DNA of 64,000 nt from Phytophthora hibernalis (Eukaryota; Oomycota; Peronosporomycetes; Peronosporales; Peronosporaceae). A model generated the notes under the pieces. It saw only the letters and a list, made by a program, of their open reading frames with translations, was not told the DNA's origin and made no database searches. Location of the stretch: contig JAAKBF010000200.1 of the NCBI GenBank assembly GCA_012656075.1, forward strand, positions 248,001 to 312,000, given 5' to 3'. The translations under genes and the position numbers were made by a program. Of the stretch, positions 1-11,849 are shown in pieces; position 1 is the first letter of the stretch, and every line of letters begins with the position of its first letter.

Positions 1-3000
1 CACCGAACAAGCACGGTGGCATACTCCCGCAAGCGGCCCAAAAGATTTTAAACTAAACGCTCGCCGAATTGGAATCCGGTACGAGACGAGCGTTCTAAGT
101 TCTACATCTATGCATACGTCGAAAAGCAGTCGAAGTTAGATGTAAGAAAGCTGATTCAGCTGACCGGCAATACACGTGATCTTCATGACAAACGTACCAT
201 TGCGATCTCCAACCTCCATCAGGTCGACGAGTTCGGACGATCAGAGGTAACGATGACCTTGGACCTCTTGCATGGAGAATCACGAGGGATTGGAAGTACC
301 ACGTGCCGGACAAGAAGTTCCGACAGGCGAAAGCAGTGGGGAAGATCAACAATGAAAAAGCCGCATTGCTGTTTGACAGCGGCGCCGAGGTGTCCATTTT
401 GGACGCCGCCTCTGCTCGTAAGGTTGGGTGCTACGTGGACAACAGTCAGGAGTTGGTAAGAACCAATACCGAGCGGATGGCCGTACCAGAATCAAGATCA
501 CGCTCGCCGGATCGTTGGTGTACCATTTCGATGCTTGGGTCGGCCCGCCGACCGGTGGACAAGACTTGATCTTTGGAATGGATTTCATGGTACCGGCGAG
601 CATCCGCCTCGATCTCGCCGATGGATCACTGAGTCTGCCAGACGAAGTGCGAATTCAGTTGGCCGGTCGACGCCCACTCTACAGTGAGAAGGTGTCGCGG
701 ATCGTGGTGGAGAATATTGGAACCTCGAAATTGGAGTATCTATCGAGGTCCGGAAAGGCTTCATCCTGTCAAGGCACCGGAGGTTGTGGGTCACTCGAGG
801 CGAGCGCTGGATAACAAGTCTGGTGGCCGGACTGGGGAAGATTCGATACCTAAAAGTCACGAACATCAGCGATCAGGAGGTATCGTTACATGATGACACT
901 TGCGTCGGCATGTGGCTCGAAGGAGGACGCGTACCTCGGACCCCTGGGTTTGTGCTGGTCGGATCACGCCGGTATGCCGAGGGCAGAATCTAGCATTCCA
1001 AGCCACCACCGCCCGGCAGCCGAAAGATGAGCAAGATCTGGAACCTGACGGACCAATGGTGGATCGACCGATGTACGAAAAGCCTACGAAGATTTTGCGG
1101 CGCGACTCCGGTGCGAAGAGGCTGACCGCTGCCCAGATCATGTTGACCATCCCGGTCTAAGCTGATCCGGGGTGGACACGAAGAGGGTAAGGTGGGCAGA
1201 TGAATCAGGCGATCAGGACGCGGAACACCCTCCGACAGGGGATCCGGATAAGGGAGAAAAACAGCCCCAACCTGAGAAACCGCCGATCTCCTAGCCCGAA
1301 AACCCCACGATGAAGAAGTATGCTACCACGAAGAAACCCTCTTTGTCGAAGACGTGGAGAGACAGATGGCCATCTTGCCGGAAGTGGTGACCACTACCCA
1401 CGAGGTCACGATCGAAGATATCCAGGTAGGCAATCCCGAGGTAAACACTCCCGAGGAGATCGATCGTCTGCGGCAGATCATCTGGCGACGGCGCCACCTC
1501 CTGATTGGGAAAGGAAATGCGCTCCTACCAGCGGCCGTCGACGCAACCTGCGACATCGATGTCGGAGCAGCAGCTCCGTTGCGCAGCGAGTCCGACGCGT
1601 TGCCCCACAGTTCCGCGAGAAGCTGTCGGATCTGATCAAGAGTTTGCTCTCTGCGAAGATGATCAAGCCATCGGCTTTGCCATGGGCGGCTCCGATCGTG
1701 ATCATCATCAAGAAGAATGGCGTCGACATCCGGCTCTGTATCGATTACAGACTGGTGAATGGGCTGACGCGGTTGATGGTGTACCCCATGCCGATGATTA
1801 ACGACCTTTTGGAAGATTTGGACAAGGTCCTCTGGTACTGCTCCCTCGATATGGCGAGTGGGTTCTGGGTGGTGTCTGTGACCGAACGAGCTCGGAAACT
1901 ATCTGCCTTCATCACGCCTTTCGGTCTTTTTGAGTAGACGCGTATGCCCTTCGGCCTGAAGAACGCTCCGCAGATCTACCAGAGGATGATCGACAACGCA
2001 CTATTCGGACACCTCCGAATCAGCGCGGACCGGGATCCCTCAAAGCGAATCGATGTGTTCGAGGCCTGCGAACCTGAGCCGAATCCGAAGCTGTCGGTAC
2101 TGGGGAGAAGATCGTACATCGATGGTATCCTGGTGACGGCAACTACTTGGGATACGATGTGCGAAAAGGTCAAAAGGTTGTTGGATGCTTGCGAACGTTG
2201 GAATTTGTCGATCAGTGTGCTCAAGAGTTTCTGGGGACAGCGGAAGGTAGGCTATCTGGGCCATCGGGTATCCGCTGAAGGATTAGAAGCCGACCCAAAA
2301 GATCTGGAAACTCTGGGCAACCTCCCGTTTCCGCGGACTCTTCGTTCAATGCAGTCCTTCCTGGGGAGCTTGAACTACTATAGCCGTTTCATCGAGGACT
2401 TCGCGATCTACGCGGCGATCTTGTACGAGTTGCCTGAAACAGACTTCTACGATATGGAACGTCATAAGAAGAGCGACTCCGGTGTACAGGGGCTAGGAGT
2501 GCGGGGCCACCAACAGAAAATGCCGACCGTTGGACCCAAGCGAAAATCGCCTTCACGATGTTGAAAGCCAAACTCGTCTCCACGCCGATCTTAAAGCATT
2601 TCGATCCTGAGCGCACTCCGGTAATCGTGATCTACGCGAGCCAGTGGGCGATCTCCGCAGCACTCGTGCAAGAACATGATGGCGTGTAATGACCAGTAAC
2701 TTTCACCAGCCGGACGTTGAAGCCCAACGAGCTCAACTCCGGAATTGTCGACAAGGAAGTCTTGGCACTCGTGCGGATGCTTGAAGTGAATTACACCCTG
2801 CTGATCACCAGGCCGATCTTGGTGCTGTCTCCACATTCTACCTTAGCTTGGCTGGTCAACTCGACTGGGTTCCAAGGCCGGCTCGGGAACTGGGCCGCTT
2901 TGCCCTCAGAATGGACGCTGGAGATTAGAAAGTGTACGAAGGGGGAAGACGAAATCCTGGGGTGATCGCAGCGAGCACCACTCCTCGTGCGGAAGTCGAC

Positions 3001-5312
3001 AACACGTTAATCGCAATCGCACCAATGAAGGAGCCTCGACAGACATTGTTATGCCACCAAATACGGTGGAAAAGGACGAGAGGTTGTTAGTTGCGAGTTT
3101 TGATGGATCCGCACGGGTGAAGCGAAATAGCGTGGCTTACAGCGCGATTATCTGGGAATTACTGGGCTGGACAGTCGTGTCGGCCGATCAGAGTATGCCC
3201 CCGACTTGACGGTGAACGATGCTGAATACCGTGGTCTCTTGCTGTGTTTCGATCTGCTAGCTGATATGGACCGGGGCGGGTCGTGATCTGCGGTGATTCT
3301 AACCTCGCCATCCGCCAGATGCGGGGTGAGATTGCGTGCAACGCTCCGGGCCTGCAGCTGCTCCGGAAGAAGGCACTCGATCGACTTAGTAGCTGGCCGA
3401 GGTATGACTTCCTGCATATGAAGCGCGATTGGAATCAGAGTGCGGACAAGTTAGCCAGCACAGCTCTTCAACGCGAAGGAGGGGCCATAGTTACCTCCGA
3501 AGACGACATACAGGACCTGGTTTCACTCGATCGACTGGACGAGCTGCTGAAGCCTAAGGACGACAACGCTGTTGCTCGCGTGTCAGCCATTACACGATCG
3601 ACTCGGCGGCGGCGTCCTGCACCGGAAGCCCTACAGGAAGGGATCGTACTGCGTATGCGGATCGTTCAAGCTCAAAATGAAGAGAAGTGGATCATGGACT
3701 TGAAGACGATCATGCGGGGTGATGCAACCGATTTATCAGCGAAAGACGCAAAGTCCTGTGCTAAGATCGCTTGTGAATACGAACTAGACGAGAACGACCT
3801 CCTGTTGTACTGCCCACCAGGGGCGCGATCGGACGAAAACCGAGACGCCGTCGCACGGCTTGTCGTCCCGGGAACGCTGCAACAAGACTTCCTGCATTAT
3901 TACCATGTGAGCCTGGAAGGTGGACATCAAGGGATCGGGAGGACTTACCGGCGGATCAAGGGACACTTCCACTGGCGGGGCCTGTTCAAGAGTGCTCAGA
4001 AATTTGTGGGTGAGTGTGTAGATTGTGAGACTGGGAAAGGACGCCCTCTGATTCAAGGAGAGTCGCCGGTCAATGTACAAGCCACATACCTGTTCTAGAT
4101 GATCGCCATGGACCATATCCCATCCTTGCTAAAGTCGTTCAAGGGGATACAGAGCTGCTGATCTGGGTCGATTTGTTCACAGGATACGTGGTTGCGAAGG
4201 AAAGTGCCTCCCGCACTGATCAGACCATCGCAGAGAATTATGAAGAGTGTGTCTTCCGAAGATTTGGCACCAGTGAGGCCATCCGGCACGATCGTGAACC
4301 TAGGTTCATGTCCGATTTCTTCCGGGCTTTTAGTCTGATAGTGGGACAGAAACAGAAAGCAACGATGGCGTTCCGACCACAAGCCAACGGAACTGCAGGA
4401 TGAATGGTACAGACGTGACAAGGGCGCTCAAGATGTGCGTGTCGGACGTGAACCAACAAGACTGGGACGAGTACGCGGACCGGCTCACTTTCGCTTTGAA
4501 CACAGCTCAAGACCGCATTCGCGGCGATACGCCGTTCTATTAGTCTATGGCTGGGACCCACGATCTACTTTGGAAGCTTCACTGCCCCTAGACAGTACGC
4601 GCCGCCGTGATCGGGACCCGCGGCGATGGAGGTATCACGTACAGGGGGGCACTATCAACGAGTACGCGAACAAGTCCGGGAACGATTGCGAGAGGCGATT
4701 CACCGTAGGGCCGATCGGCACAACGAAAATATGCGACCACACGGCATCGAGGAGGGCTCTTAGATCTGGCTGTACCTCGATCGAGTCAAGGAAGGCTACG
4801 CTCGGAAGCTCGCTCACATGTGACACGGGCCTTTCCGCGTGGCTGAGATGATCGATCGGTATGCGACCCGCCTAGAGATTGCAGGATCAGAATACCGGAT
4901 CTTCCCGATCGTACACGTAACCAAGTTGAAGCTGGTTCGCAATTTCCCAGATCGACCCGACACACCACTGGCTGCAGAGGAATCCGATCGTCTGGATTTC
5001 GACGAGGCCCTCCTCCCGGAGAACAGTTGGGAGACGCCGTTGGGAGAGGATAAGTTCGAAGTGGAGAAGATTGCAGACGTCCGAACCGGTCGACGAACGC
5101 GATACAGGCGAGTCCACCGAGATTTCCTGGTGTTGTGGAAAGGACATGAGGACCCGACGTGGGTCGACGAAGCCGATTTGAACTGCGGCGCTCTACTCCG
5201 AGACTTTGAGCGGAGAGCGACGAGTCGGAGCCGATTGGAGGTGATGCAGTCTCACGAGGAAGAGGCTAAAAACCCTCGCAGTAGCTGGCACTACGAGGGA
5301 GAAGCGGGTTGA
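1..5312 (+). pseudogene. E1 pol polyprotein: protease, RT, RNase H, integrase, chromodomain
   Basis: Aspartic protease core LFDSGAEVSIL lies near 370-410. RT covers about 1600-2560, with MPFGLKNAPQIYQRMI at 1944-1992; just before it a TAG at 1935-1937 breaks the frame where relatives have Trp. The RT active site reads YIDG near 2115-2126 instead of the usual Y/F-x-D-D. RNase H starts with SFDGSARVKR near 3100 and continues to about 3480. Integrase has an H2C2-type zinc region (HHxx...CVDC type, about 3890-4030), DLFTGY and HDREPRF core segments, then a stop after FRPQANGT near 4400. The chromodomain (VLWKGHEDPTWVDEADL) is at about 5120-5180. Several frame changes separate the pieces, so no functional polyprotein could be made. 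It is close in type to the minus-strand pol of E2. Confidence 0.85.
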
Positions 5313-5432
5313 AGAGTGTGCCTGGCGGTTGCACACTGGGAGGAAAGGGCCATATTTGTGAAGTGAGTATCGGCCGGACGAAGACAACCACTCCGACCAA
5401 GATCCAATATGGATCGCAAACAAAGAAGCAAT

Positions 5433-7994
5433 CTAAAAGGGAGCTGCATTACCGAAAATTAAGAAAGATGTACCCTGCCGGGAAAGGAAGACGAGCTCAA
5501 TTGGCAGGGGTGCGCGAAACTTACCATCCAGACGCGCGATGTGACGCCCAGGGTGATCGCCGAGTTGCGTGCGGTATTGACTACGCCACGGACCCAACGT
5601 ATCCGCGGCTGGAAGCGCGCATATCAAGTCGGGAGGAGATCGCGAAGCACCAAGACCGGGGTACCAGAAGCCATGTTCGTTTGTATGGGGAAAGTGAAGG
5701 AAGAGGGGATTCAGCAGTGGATCGAGGTCACAGCGCCCCGCGATCATTCCGGCCAGGAAGGGCTTCAATAGGGTTTGCCATTTGGGGCCGGCTCGCGATC
5801 GCTGCTGCTTACGACTGAACCAAAACTTCGCCAGGAAGGGATCGGCCGCTTTCATGTCCTTGGTGATCGGAAGCTTGTGCATAGACTCCCAATACGCTTG
5901 TCGCGGCTCCTTTTCAAAATTAAGGTAGAGCCGCACGAACTCGGCAAACCAGCCGCCAATATCGAAAGAACGCGGGGCCACCAACCGTTGCAGTACGTCC
6001 CACGGGCGAAGATTATACAAGGCGATGATGTTAGCCTTGGTAAATAATTGGGAATACCAAGAACCCGGCGAGGAGATGGAAACTCGACGCGGGAATAACC
6101 AAAATGGCGGACAACACCAGTGACGGAACGGGAGGGCGACGGTCAGATGCCGGACATTAAGTTGACAGATTGGACGCAGTGGCCACGGGTCAACATCCAC
6201 CGCGGCGAAAGTCACGGGAGCTCGGTAGCCGACAGCCAGTGGTCGCGGGAACTGTTGTGGGATCAAGCCGATCGAGGTCCCCGACTAAGAGGATAGAGTT
6301 GGCGAAGTCGTCGCTGTCCGGGTCGCCCGAGTCGCTGCTGCCACTCGAATCGCCGTTACCTGACAAGTCGCCAACGCTTCCTCCACTACCGCTGTCCTGA
6401 GAACCCGACGCAGACGAACCACCGCGATTACGACCACCGCGCCCAGGAGACTCCTGCGTAGACTCGTTGTCGCTTGGTGAATCCACGTTGATCGGTTTAG
6501 TCTGCGTACCGCCGGAGCCACTACATTGGGGAGTTTGGGGCGGGGGCTGAGAGCGCCGCCCCGAAGATCGCGAGCTAGCGAGGCCTGCGTGAAGAAGATC
6601 GTCGTCTTCACTGTCATGGGGAGATGGCGATCGGCGTCGCGAAACTCGACGTTTGTGCGAGCGAGTCGAGTGGAAGGACGGACTTGGTGAAGACCCACCC
6701 GAAGGGGATCGGCTGAGGCGACGATTTTGCCGCCGATTTAGACTTCGGCGGTGTTGTACCTTTTCCTTGAGGCGAGCTCGGATACGGGTCAGGCTGGGCA
6801 GAAGTGTGAGCGATCGACGATGCGCCAGCTCCAGGTCGAAGTATAGACGTGATGCGGGCAAGTTGAGCCTGAGTGTCGTCCCGTTCCGCAATCAACTGAT
6901 CCCTCTCGGCTTCTAGCCGACGTTGATCACTACGGGCAGACTCTTGGTGGGCTTGTCGTAACGCAGCCAGATAACCTTGAGCGTCCTGATCCGACTTGTC
7001 CAGTAAGCCTTGAAGACGACCCCGTTCTTGGCGAATCCGGGATAACGTAGACTCAGCATTGACCTCCGACTAAGCCAACTTGGTACGCAGAGCAGCAATT
7101 TGCTGGCGGAACAGGCGATTCGAGTTCTCGGGAGCGGTCTGGGAAGTTTCCAGGGCCCGAACTGATTCCTGAGCGTCCACCAAATCGTAAACGGCAGCAC
7201 CTTGTGCGGCGACAGAGGCGTTCAGTCGCGCTTGCAGCTGGGCGAGGCTCGGATCGGCGCCCGAAGCCGTCGAGGGCTAATTCCGGTGGTGGACCCCGGG
7301 GCGTTCGAGGCAGCTAGCGCCGCCGCCAATCGCCGGTTCAGATCGTCGATGTTTCGTTGGAATGACGCGACTGCATCCTCGTGTACATGCTCGCGGTAAA
7401 GCAGGTGGTTGCGTAGGTCCGCCAGCTCGCCTCGTTGTCCTGGTGAGTCTGGGGCGCTTGCCTGTACTCCGCACACTCTCTCTGGGACTGCTCCAGATGA
7501 TGGGCCTGGAGCTGGAACTTGCTTTTGACGAAGTCGACGAAGGGTTACGCAGACTGTGCCGCCACATCGAGTTCGTGTTGTAGGTTCGCCGCCTGTTGCC
7601 GGAGGCCGAAGTATTCTCGAATCAGGTCGTCATAGCTCTGCTGAAGCGTCTGGAACTCGCCTTCGCGATTGAGAGCAGTCTCCACGGCAGCCAACGAGTT
7701 TCGGATAGTCGCCTGATCCAGGGGTGCAATGGTGATTCCAGCTCGGGGTAGTGGCTCGGCTAAAAGGGGACCGGGGAGACCGTCGAGGAGAGGGACCGGA
7801 GAACGAGCGGCGACAGGAACTGCTATTGGCACATCCGGCGCGACTTCAGCGTCACCGCCCGAAGAGGGAGTGGCAGTTTGGGGAGTCGACGATCGCGCCA
7901 GTAGAGGGAGTCGCCTGACGAATCGTCCATCGGGGCATCGGCCATGGAGTCGGTTGTTCGGCGTGGAAGGAGATTGGGGAATGAGTCTACACAC
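5433..7994 (-). pseudogene. Opposite-strand ORF of E1 (coiled coil, Ser-rich, helical C-terminus)
   Basis: A long coding-like tract runs on the minus strand, tail-to-tail with pol. From its N-terminus (7994) it shows a Pro/Ala-rich start, a long Gln/Glu/Arg-rich coiled-coil region (about 7700-6900), a Ser/Gly/Asp-rich low-complexity stretch (about 6600-6290, runs such as GDSSGSSDSGDPDSDDF), and a C-terminal 277-residue open segment (5433-6266) with a helical look (FAEFVRLYLNFEKEPRQAYW). Frames change at least three times, so it is a relic. I recognise no named family. The layout and a spaced pattern FxxFV...F...R.A...H match the opposite-strand ORF of E2 (49873-53545). It is not gag in the usual sense, because E2 has a separate gag with zinc knuckle. 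Confidence 0.6.
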
Positions 7995-8001
7995 CTTATG
8001 T

Positions 8002-8121
8002 AAAACGTGGCATAATGCATCGTTTTGGTCAATTTTCCGGTAGACATATTATTGGTCAATATATAAATCATTTTATTTTATTGGATTATTTTAGTAAAAC
8101 GATGCATTATGCCACGTTTTG
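8002..8121. repeat. Short inverted-repeat element (MITE or hairpin)
   Basis: Two perfect 25-bp inverted repeats (8002-8026 and about 8097-8121, core CGTGGCATAATGCATCG) flank an AT-rich loop of about 70 bases. The AT-rich loop contrasts with the GC-rich surroundings. No autonomous relative or clear target duplication is visible. It sits exactly between the E1 opposite-strand ORF and a MULE transposase fragment, so it may be a terminal piece of that MULE or an independent MITE. Confidence 0.6.
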
Positions 8122-8129
8122 GTCCAATC

Positions 8130-8505
8130 GGCAACAAAAGGGTTAACACCCGCGGATCTGCTACCGCTGTCGTTTCAAACGTTCTAGGCAGCATACCTTC
8201 GGTCGAACACTGCATCAACAGCTGCGCAAGCAACGCCCCGACTTTGAGCTTGCGTCGTAAAGTGACATCTCGTTTGATTGCTGCATTGAATGTATCGCAG
8301 GGGTTGCTTGTCGTATCGAAACCTCTTGGTGTTTGGAAATATTGCCATCTTCAAAACCTGTGGTCCAACCACGTCTCCGAAAAGTATGCTGCGAAACGCG
8401 ACCGCACGGACCGCTTTGCCCACTCCCGCTGGACAGTGCCTAGTTTCTCGTGAAAACTCTGGTCACTTGAAGAAAAATGAAGGTCGTGGATGGCAGTCAT
8501 GACGG
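8130..8505 (-). pseudogene. MULE transposase, C-terminal fragment
   Basis: The minus strand reads a segment of the form HEKLGTVQREWAKRSV, then FAAYFSETWLDHRF and, past a stop and a frame change, CDTFNAAIKRDVTLRRKLKV. This resembles the C-terminal part of oomycete Mutator-like transposases, which have a run like N-P-x-E-x-F-N-x-x-x-K-R-D-x-T-x-R-x-x-L-K. The matching N-terminal part lies on the same strand at 10990-11718, so one transposase gene appears to be split by the gypsy fragment between them. The assignment is by remembered family pattern and was not tested by search. Confidence 0.5.
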
Positions 8506-10078
8506 ATATGGCAGTATCTTCGCCTCCTCGTTTGGCCTTTGCTGACCCATCAAAGCTCATGACATGCCGTTCTTCTTCGGCTGTTATGGTCGGCGTCGGG
8601 ATGTCGGCGGTCCTCGACGGGCGTTTCCGCGGAGCGATGTCTCCCACCGCCGCGTCGACGACATCATGTGGTGTGATGCTCGCGTTGCCCGTCATCCCAT
8701 CCCGTCGTGATGCGGGCTTGACCCGATTTAGCCAGGCACGAGCTTTCTCCTCTCTGGCGTCGCGTCCGTGGAATTCCTTCAGTTCCGAAACCGCGGATAG
8801 ACGTACACGCGCCACGCCTCCGCTGGCAACAACGACCGTGGCCGAGGAGATCGCAGCGGCTCCCCATGTCTCACCATTGTCTAGGTCGAACAAGTCGTCC
8901 GGATCTTCGTCGCGACCACACCGAGTCTCCCTGGCGTAATTCGACCCGCGCGAGCTCACCGATTCCATAGCCACGCCAACGTCCACTTGACAGGTCGTCG
9001 TCGTAGGCCTCGGTTTAGCCGTCTCCGCTGGGGCAACCGCCATAGGGACTTGCACTGGGGAAGCGAAGGTGCGCATTAATGTCGACTGCATTAGACGTAC
9101 TAACGCGTCTTCGAGCGCCTTGGGAACTGCGCCTTCGCTGGCGGACGGGACCTCCAGTTGCGGCGGATCGGCTGTCTCGGTGGGGGCGGGCGCCCTCTGC
9201 GGGAAGTGGTAGGCTGGTAAGGCATGCGCTCTTTGTACCTATGGTGGTTGGCCTGATGGCATCTGCAACCGCTTAGGCGACTCAACACTACTGTAGGAGT
9301 TTTTTTGGGTAAGAAGGCGGGAGGACTCGGCTGCGTCGAGGTCGGGCTGTCCTTGCGTGGGCCCTCCGACGGGGTTCAACTGTCCCCACCAGCACCGCGA
9401 GGGAGTCGATGAGCACGTAGATCGCGTCCTTCCAGGACAACAAGCCCCAGTCGTACACCATCTCCATCCCGAACGCTCCCAGAACGAAGCCGGAACCGCG
9501 CAGCATCTTGAAGAGTTAAGACGCCGCGAGGTATACGCTCGTGAGATCCTCCAGGATGGGGATCGGGCTGGGCCCTCGGATCTCTCCGATCAACTTCGGC
9601 TTGAGGAAGTCTAGAACCGGATGGCGCTCAAACTGTCTGAACAGATCGACACGACTCAGTCCGTAGGCCAGCTCGTCGGCCGTATACTCTCGTCCCGCGT
9701 CCTTTCTGGCCGGCTTTAGCGGGATGTCGTCCACCGAGTCCAGGGCGCGTAGATTTTTCTTCTTCGGCTTCTTGCGCTTGGACTTGGATGACGGGGTTTG
9801 ATGGTCTTCGGTCTTTACAGACTTCGGACCGGCGGGGTCTCGACGTGAGTCAAGACACTTGGTGGCTTCCGGGGAAGCTACATCGGGAACGGCGAACTGT
9901 TCTTCGAACGCCTCCTCTTGATCGCTGGCACCATGGCCTGTTGTGAAGGTTCCCTCGGAGCTCCACAACGCGTCGGGTCTCTCTACGAGCTCACTTACCG
10001 TCGACGACCTTTTGATCGACGGCGCTCCGCTTCCGGTTCCTTCTTGGTCGTTACCCCATCTTCCGGGGTAGCACTCCC
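8506..10078 (-). pseudogene. gag and a start of RNase H from minus-strand gypsy fragment E1b
   Basis: Reading from 10078 down, the frame gives a Lys-rich segment (KSKRKKPKKKN), then a gag-like part (LAYGLSRVDLFRQFERHPVLDFLKP; ELKEFHGRDAREEKARAWLNRVK) typical of gypsy gag proteins in this genus. It then jumps straight to the RNase H opening VMSFDGSAKAKRGG, which matches the same point of E1 (SFDGSARVKR). Protease, RT and the rest are missing, so this is a large internal deletion. Frames break near 9510, 9290 and 9090. A primer-binding site precedes it at 10079-10092. Confidence 0.6.
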
Positions 10079-10092
10079 GGGTCGCGGCACCA
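10079..10092 (-). other. Primer-binding site of E1b
   Basis: On the minus strand this reads TGGTGCCGCGACCC, the complement of a tRNA 3' end finishing in CCA. The identical 14 bases lie next to the right LTR of E2 (60878-60891). A shared primer tRNA supports close kinship of E1b and E2 and places the E1b 5' LTR at higher coordinates. Confidence 0.7.
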
Positions 10093-10950
10093 TTGTGGAG
10101 TAGCGCCTTAGCAGAAATCTGCAAAGTCGTCCTCGCACAAACCGTTCGCGCTTACGTCGGGCTAATTCCTGGTTGTTTGAGTAGCGTATCTCTGGGTGGG
10201 GTGTGGTCCAACTAGGTTAGGAACCTAAAAGCGTGCTTCTCAGGCGCAACGCGGATTCTCCTCGCTCTGCATCGCTCTTGCTCTGACGTCTCACTCGTGC
10301 GTGACGACATCCTCTCCCCTTTGACCTTGGGCGTGCGGCGTTATCGGGCCGGCGTTTCCTCGGTTGTGCACGGCGTTATCGGGCCGGTGCGTTCTTCGTC
10401 TTCGGCGTCGGGTTCCTGGACGGTATCGTTTAGCGTGTCCCTCCTAACGGGCACGGGATGTTGGGGTTGAGTACACTGATCCAGCAGCGGACAACGGGGC
10501 CGATTTATCTTGGGGCTCTTCTCGGTCGAGGCTGCTGGCTCTTGGAACGAAGGAAATCCACTTGCGTATCACAAAGAGAATTCGGGACTGAGCCTTATGT
10601 TGTCCTATTCTATCAGTGCCTCCCTCGCCACTCGTTGGATCTCTGGCTTTCTTCCTATCACTTCCCGTCGTGCTTACCCATCATCGTTGTCTTGATTTAC
10701 CCTGATTACGTGACCGAGTTGCCACATCGGGGTCCGTCGAGTTGTCAGATCGGGGTCTGTAGGTCGGGGTTGTAGATCGGGGCGTACATATGGCCCCCGA
10801 TCGAGGTTCCCATGTCGCAGGTCTTGTCCCACGGCTGTATGTAAACCGGGTATGAATCCGACTCCGTCTTTCCTGCAGAAAATTCCGTTTCCCGTCGCAC
10901 CGTGTCGACATCCATCAACGACGTCGTCGTTCTCCGGCACTCTGCTTCTC
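10093..10950 (-). repeat. Probable 5' LTR of E1b
   Basis: This stretch lies outside the primer-binding site, has no convincing coding sequence, and ends where the MULE transposase reading resumes, as expected for an LTR. A 17-base motif CGGCGTTATCGGGCCGG occurs twice, about 30 bases apart, near 10340 and 10370. No second copy of this LTR is in the window, so the outer boundary is only approximate. Confidence 0.4.
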
Positions 10951-10989
10951 GATGGCAATCGGCGTTGTACCTCCCTCCGACGGCCCGCT

Positions 10990-11718
10990 TCTCCACAATA
11001 CCCACTACCACAACTAGGTAGCCCATCTGCGTCAGCTTGTACGTCGCGTCAACGTGAAGCACTAAAGAATGAGGATCACGATCGGCTCGTCGAAAGAGTT
11101 TTTTTGGAGCTGATTCCAATGACGAAAGGGTCACGGTCACCTCCATTCCCTGTCACTGCGTTTTCAGCGATGTCAGTTTGCGAAGTGAATGTACACGCAG
11201 AGGTTTCTTTCTCTTCTCCTGTGAAGGTTGCCTCTGGGATTCTTCTCCCGACAGCGTCACGAACGTCGCTCCCTCCTAGTTTCCCAGTGACGTAGTGGTA
11301 GGTGAACCGTTGCACAGTAATGAGCGGTGGAGCCGTGATCTCGGCGAGGCTGAAGAGCTGGAGAAGCGCCACTCAGATCCGTTTAGGCTTCAACCCTTGG
11401 GCCGCCCAGTACCGGATAACTTCCTTCATCACGGGCGTTAAAACCGGACGTTGTTGCGCACGAGCTGGTGTCAAATGGCAGTAGGCTCCCTCGATCGTTA
11501 CCAGGCTATCGTGTTGACAGGTCAGGATTCGCGCTCGCCAGGGACACTTCACTGTGATTGGACACGTCAACGCAAGCCTGACAAACGTAGAGCAGCCGCT
11601 GGACACGCATGGGATGAGGGGCTGGGGCCATGCATACGTAGCACGGGACGAGATCACTTTTGGCGACACGATATTTCTTGAACTCTGCCGTGAGAGTGTC
11701 GGCTTCAAGTTGATGCAT
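10990..11718 (-). pseudogene. MULE transposase, N-terminal and start of catalytic domain
   Basis: The minus strand shows a zinc-ligand-like segment (CYVCMAPAPH...CQAC), a helical segment (TPVMKEVIRYWAAQGLKPKRI) and then LHVDATYKLTQMGYLVVVVG. The last matches the first catalytic Asp region of the MULE transposase domain (pattern hvDaTyKl...gypvvvvG). The frame shifts between these parts. Reading stops making sense near 10990, where E1b begins. The C-terminal part reappears at 8130-8505, so E1b seems to have inserted into this gene. Confidence 0.6.
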
Positions 11719-11849
11719 CGCGGACGCGATAAGTTACCAAGGGTGGCTGGGATCCATCTTGTAGAAGCGTATGCGGGCGGTGGTGGTTCGTAGTGGTGCT
11801 TGTTTGAAAGTGAGTGGGTATGATTCGAGGCCGGCAACCGACTGCGCAC

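Larger units (their letters stand above)
1..8001 (+). mobile_element. Partial Ty3/gypsy chromovirus E1 (3' part)
   Basis: The window opens inside a gypsy-type retrotransposon. Domain order on the plus strand is protease, reverse transcriptase, RNase H, integrase, chromodomain, the Ty3/gypsy (Metaviridae) order. About 120 bases after pol, a long opposite-strand ORF begins and runs tail-to-tail with it (5433-7994). No 5' LTR or gag is visible because the window starts downstream of them. No 3' LTR was recognised; the 3' side runs into a MITE and a MULE relic. The same plan, pol then a convergent ORF, is found between two LTRs in E2 at 48797-61780, which supports treating both ORFs here as one element. 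The right boundary is a guess. Confidence 0.75.
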
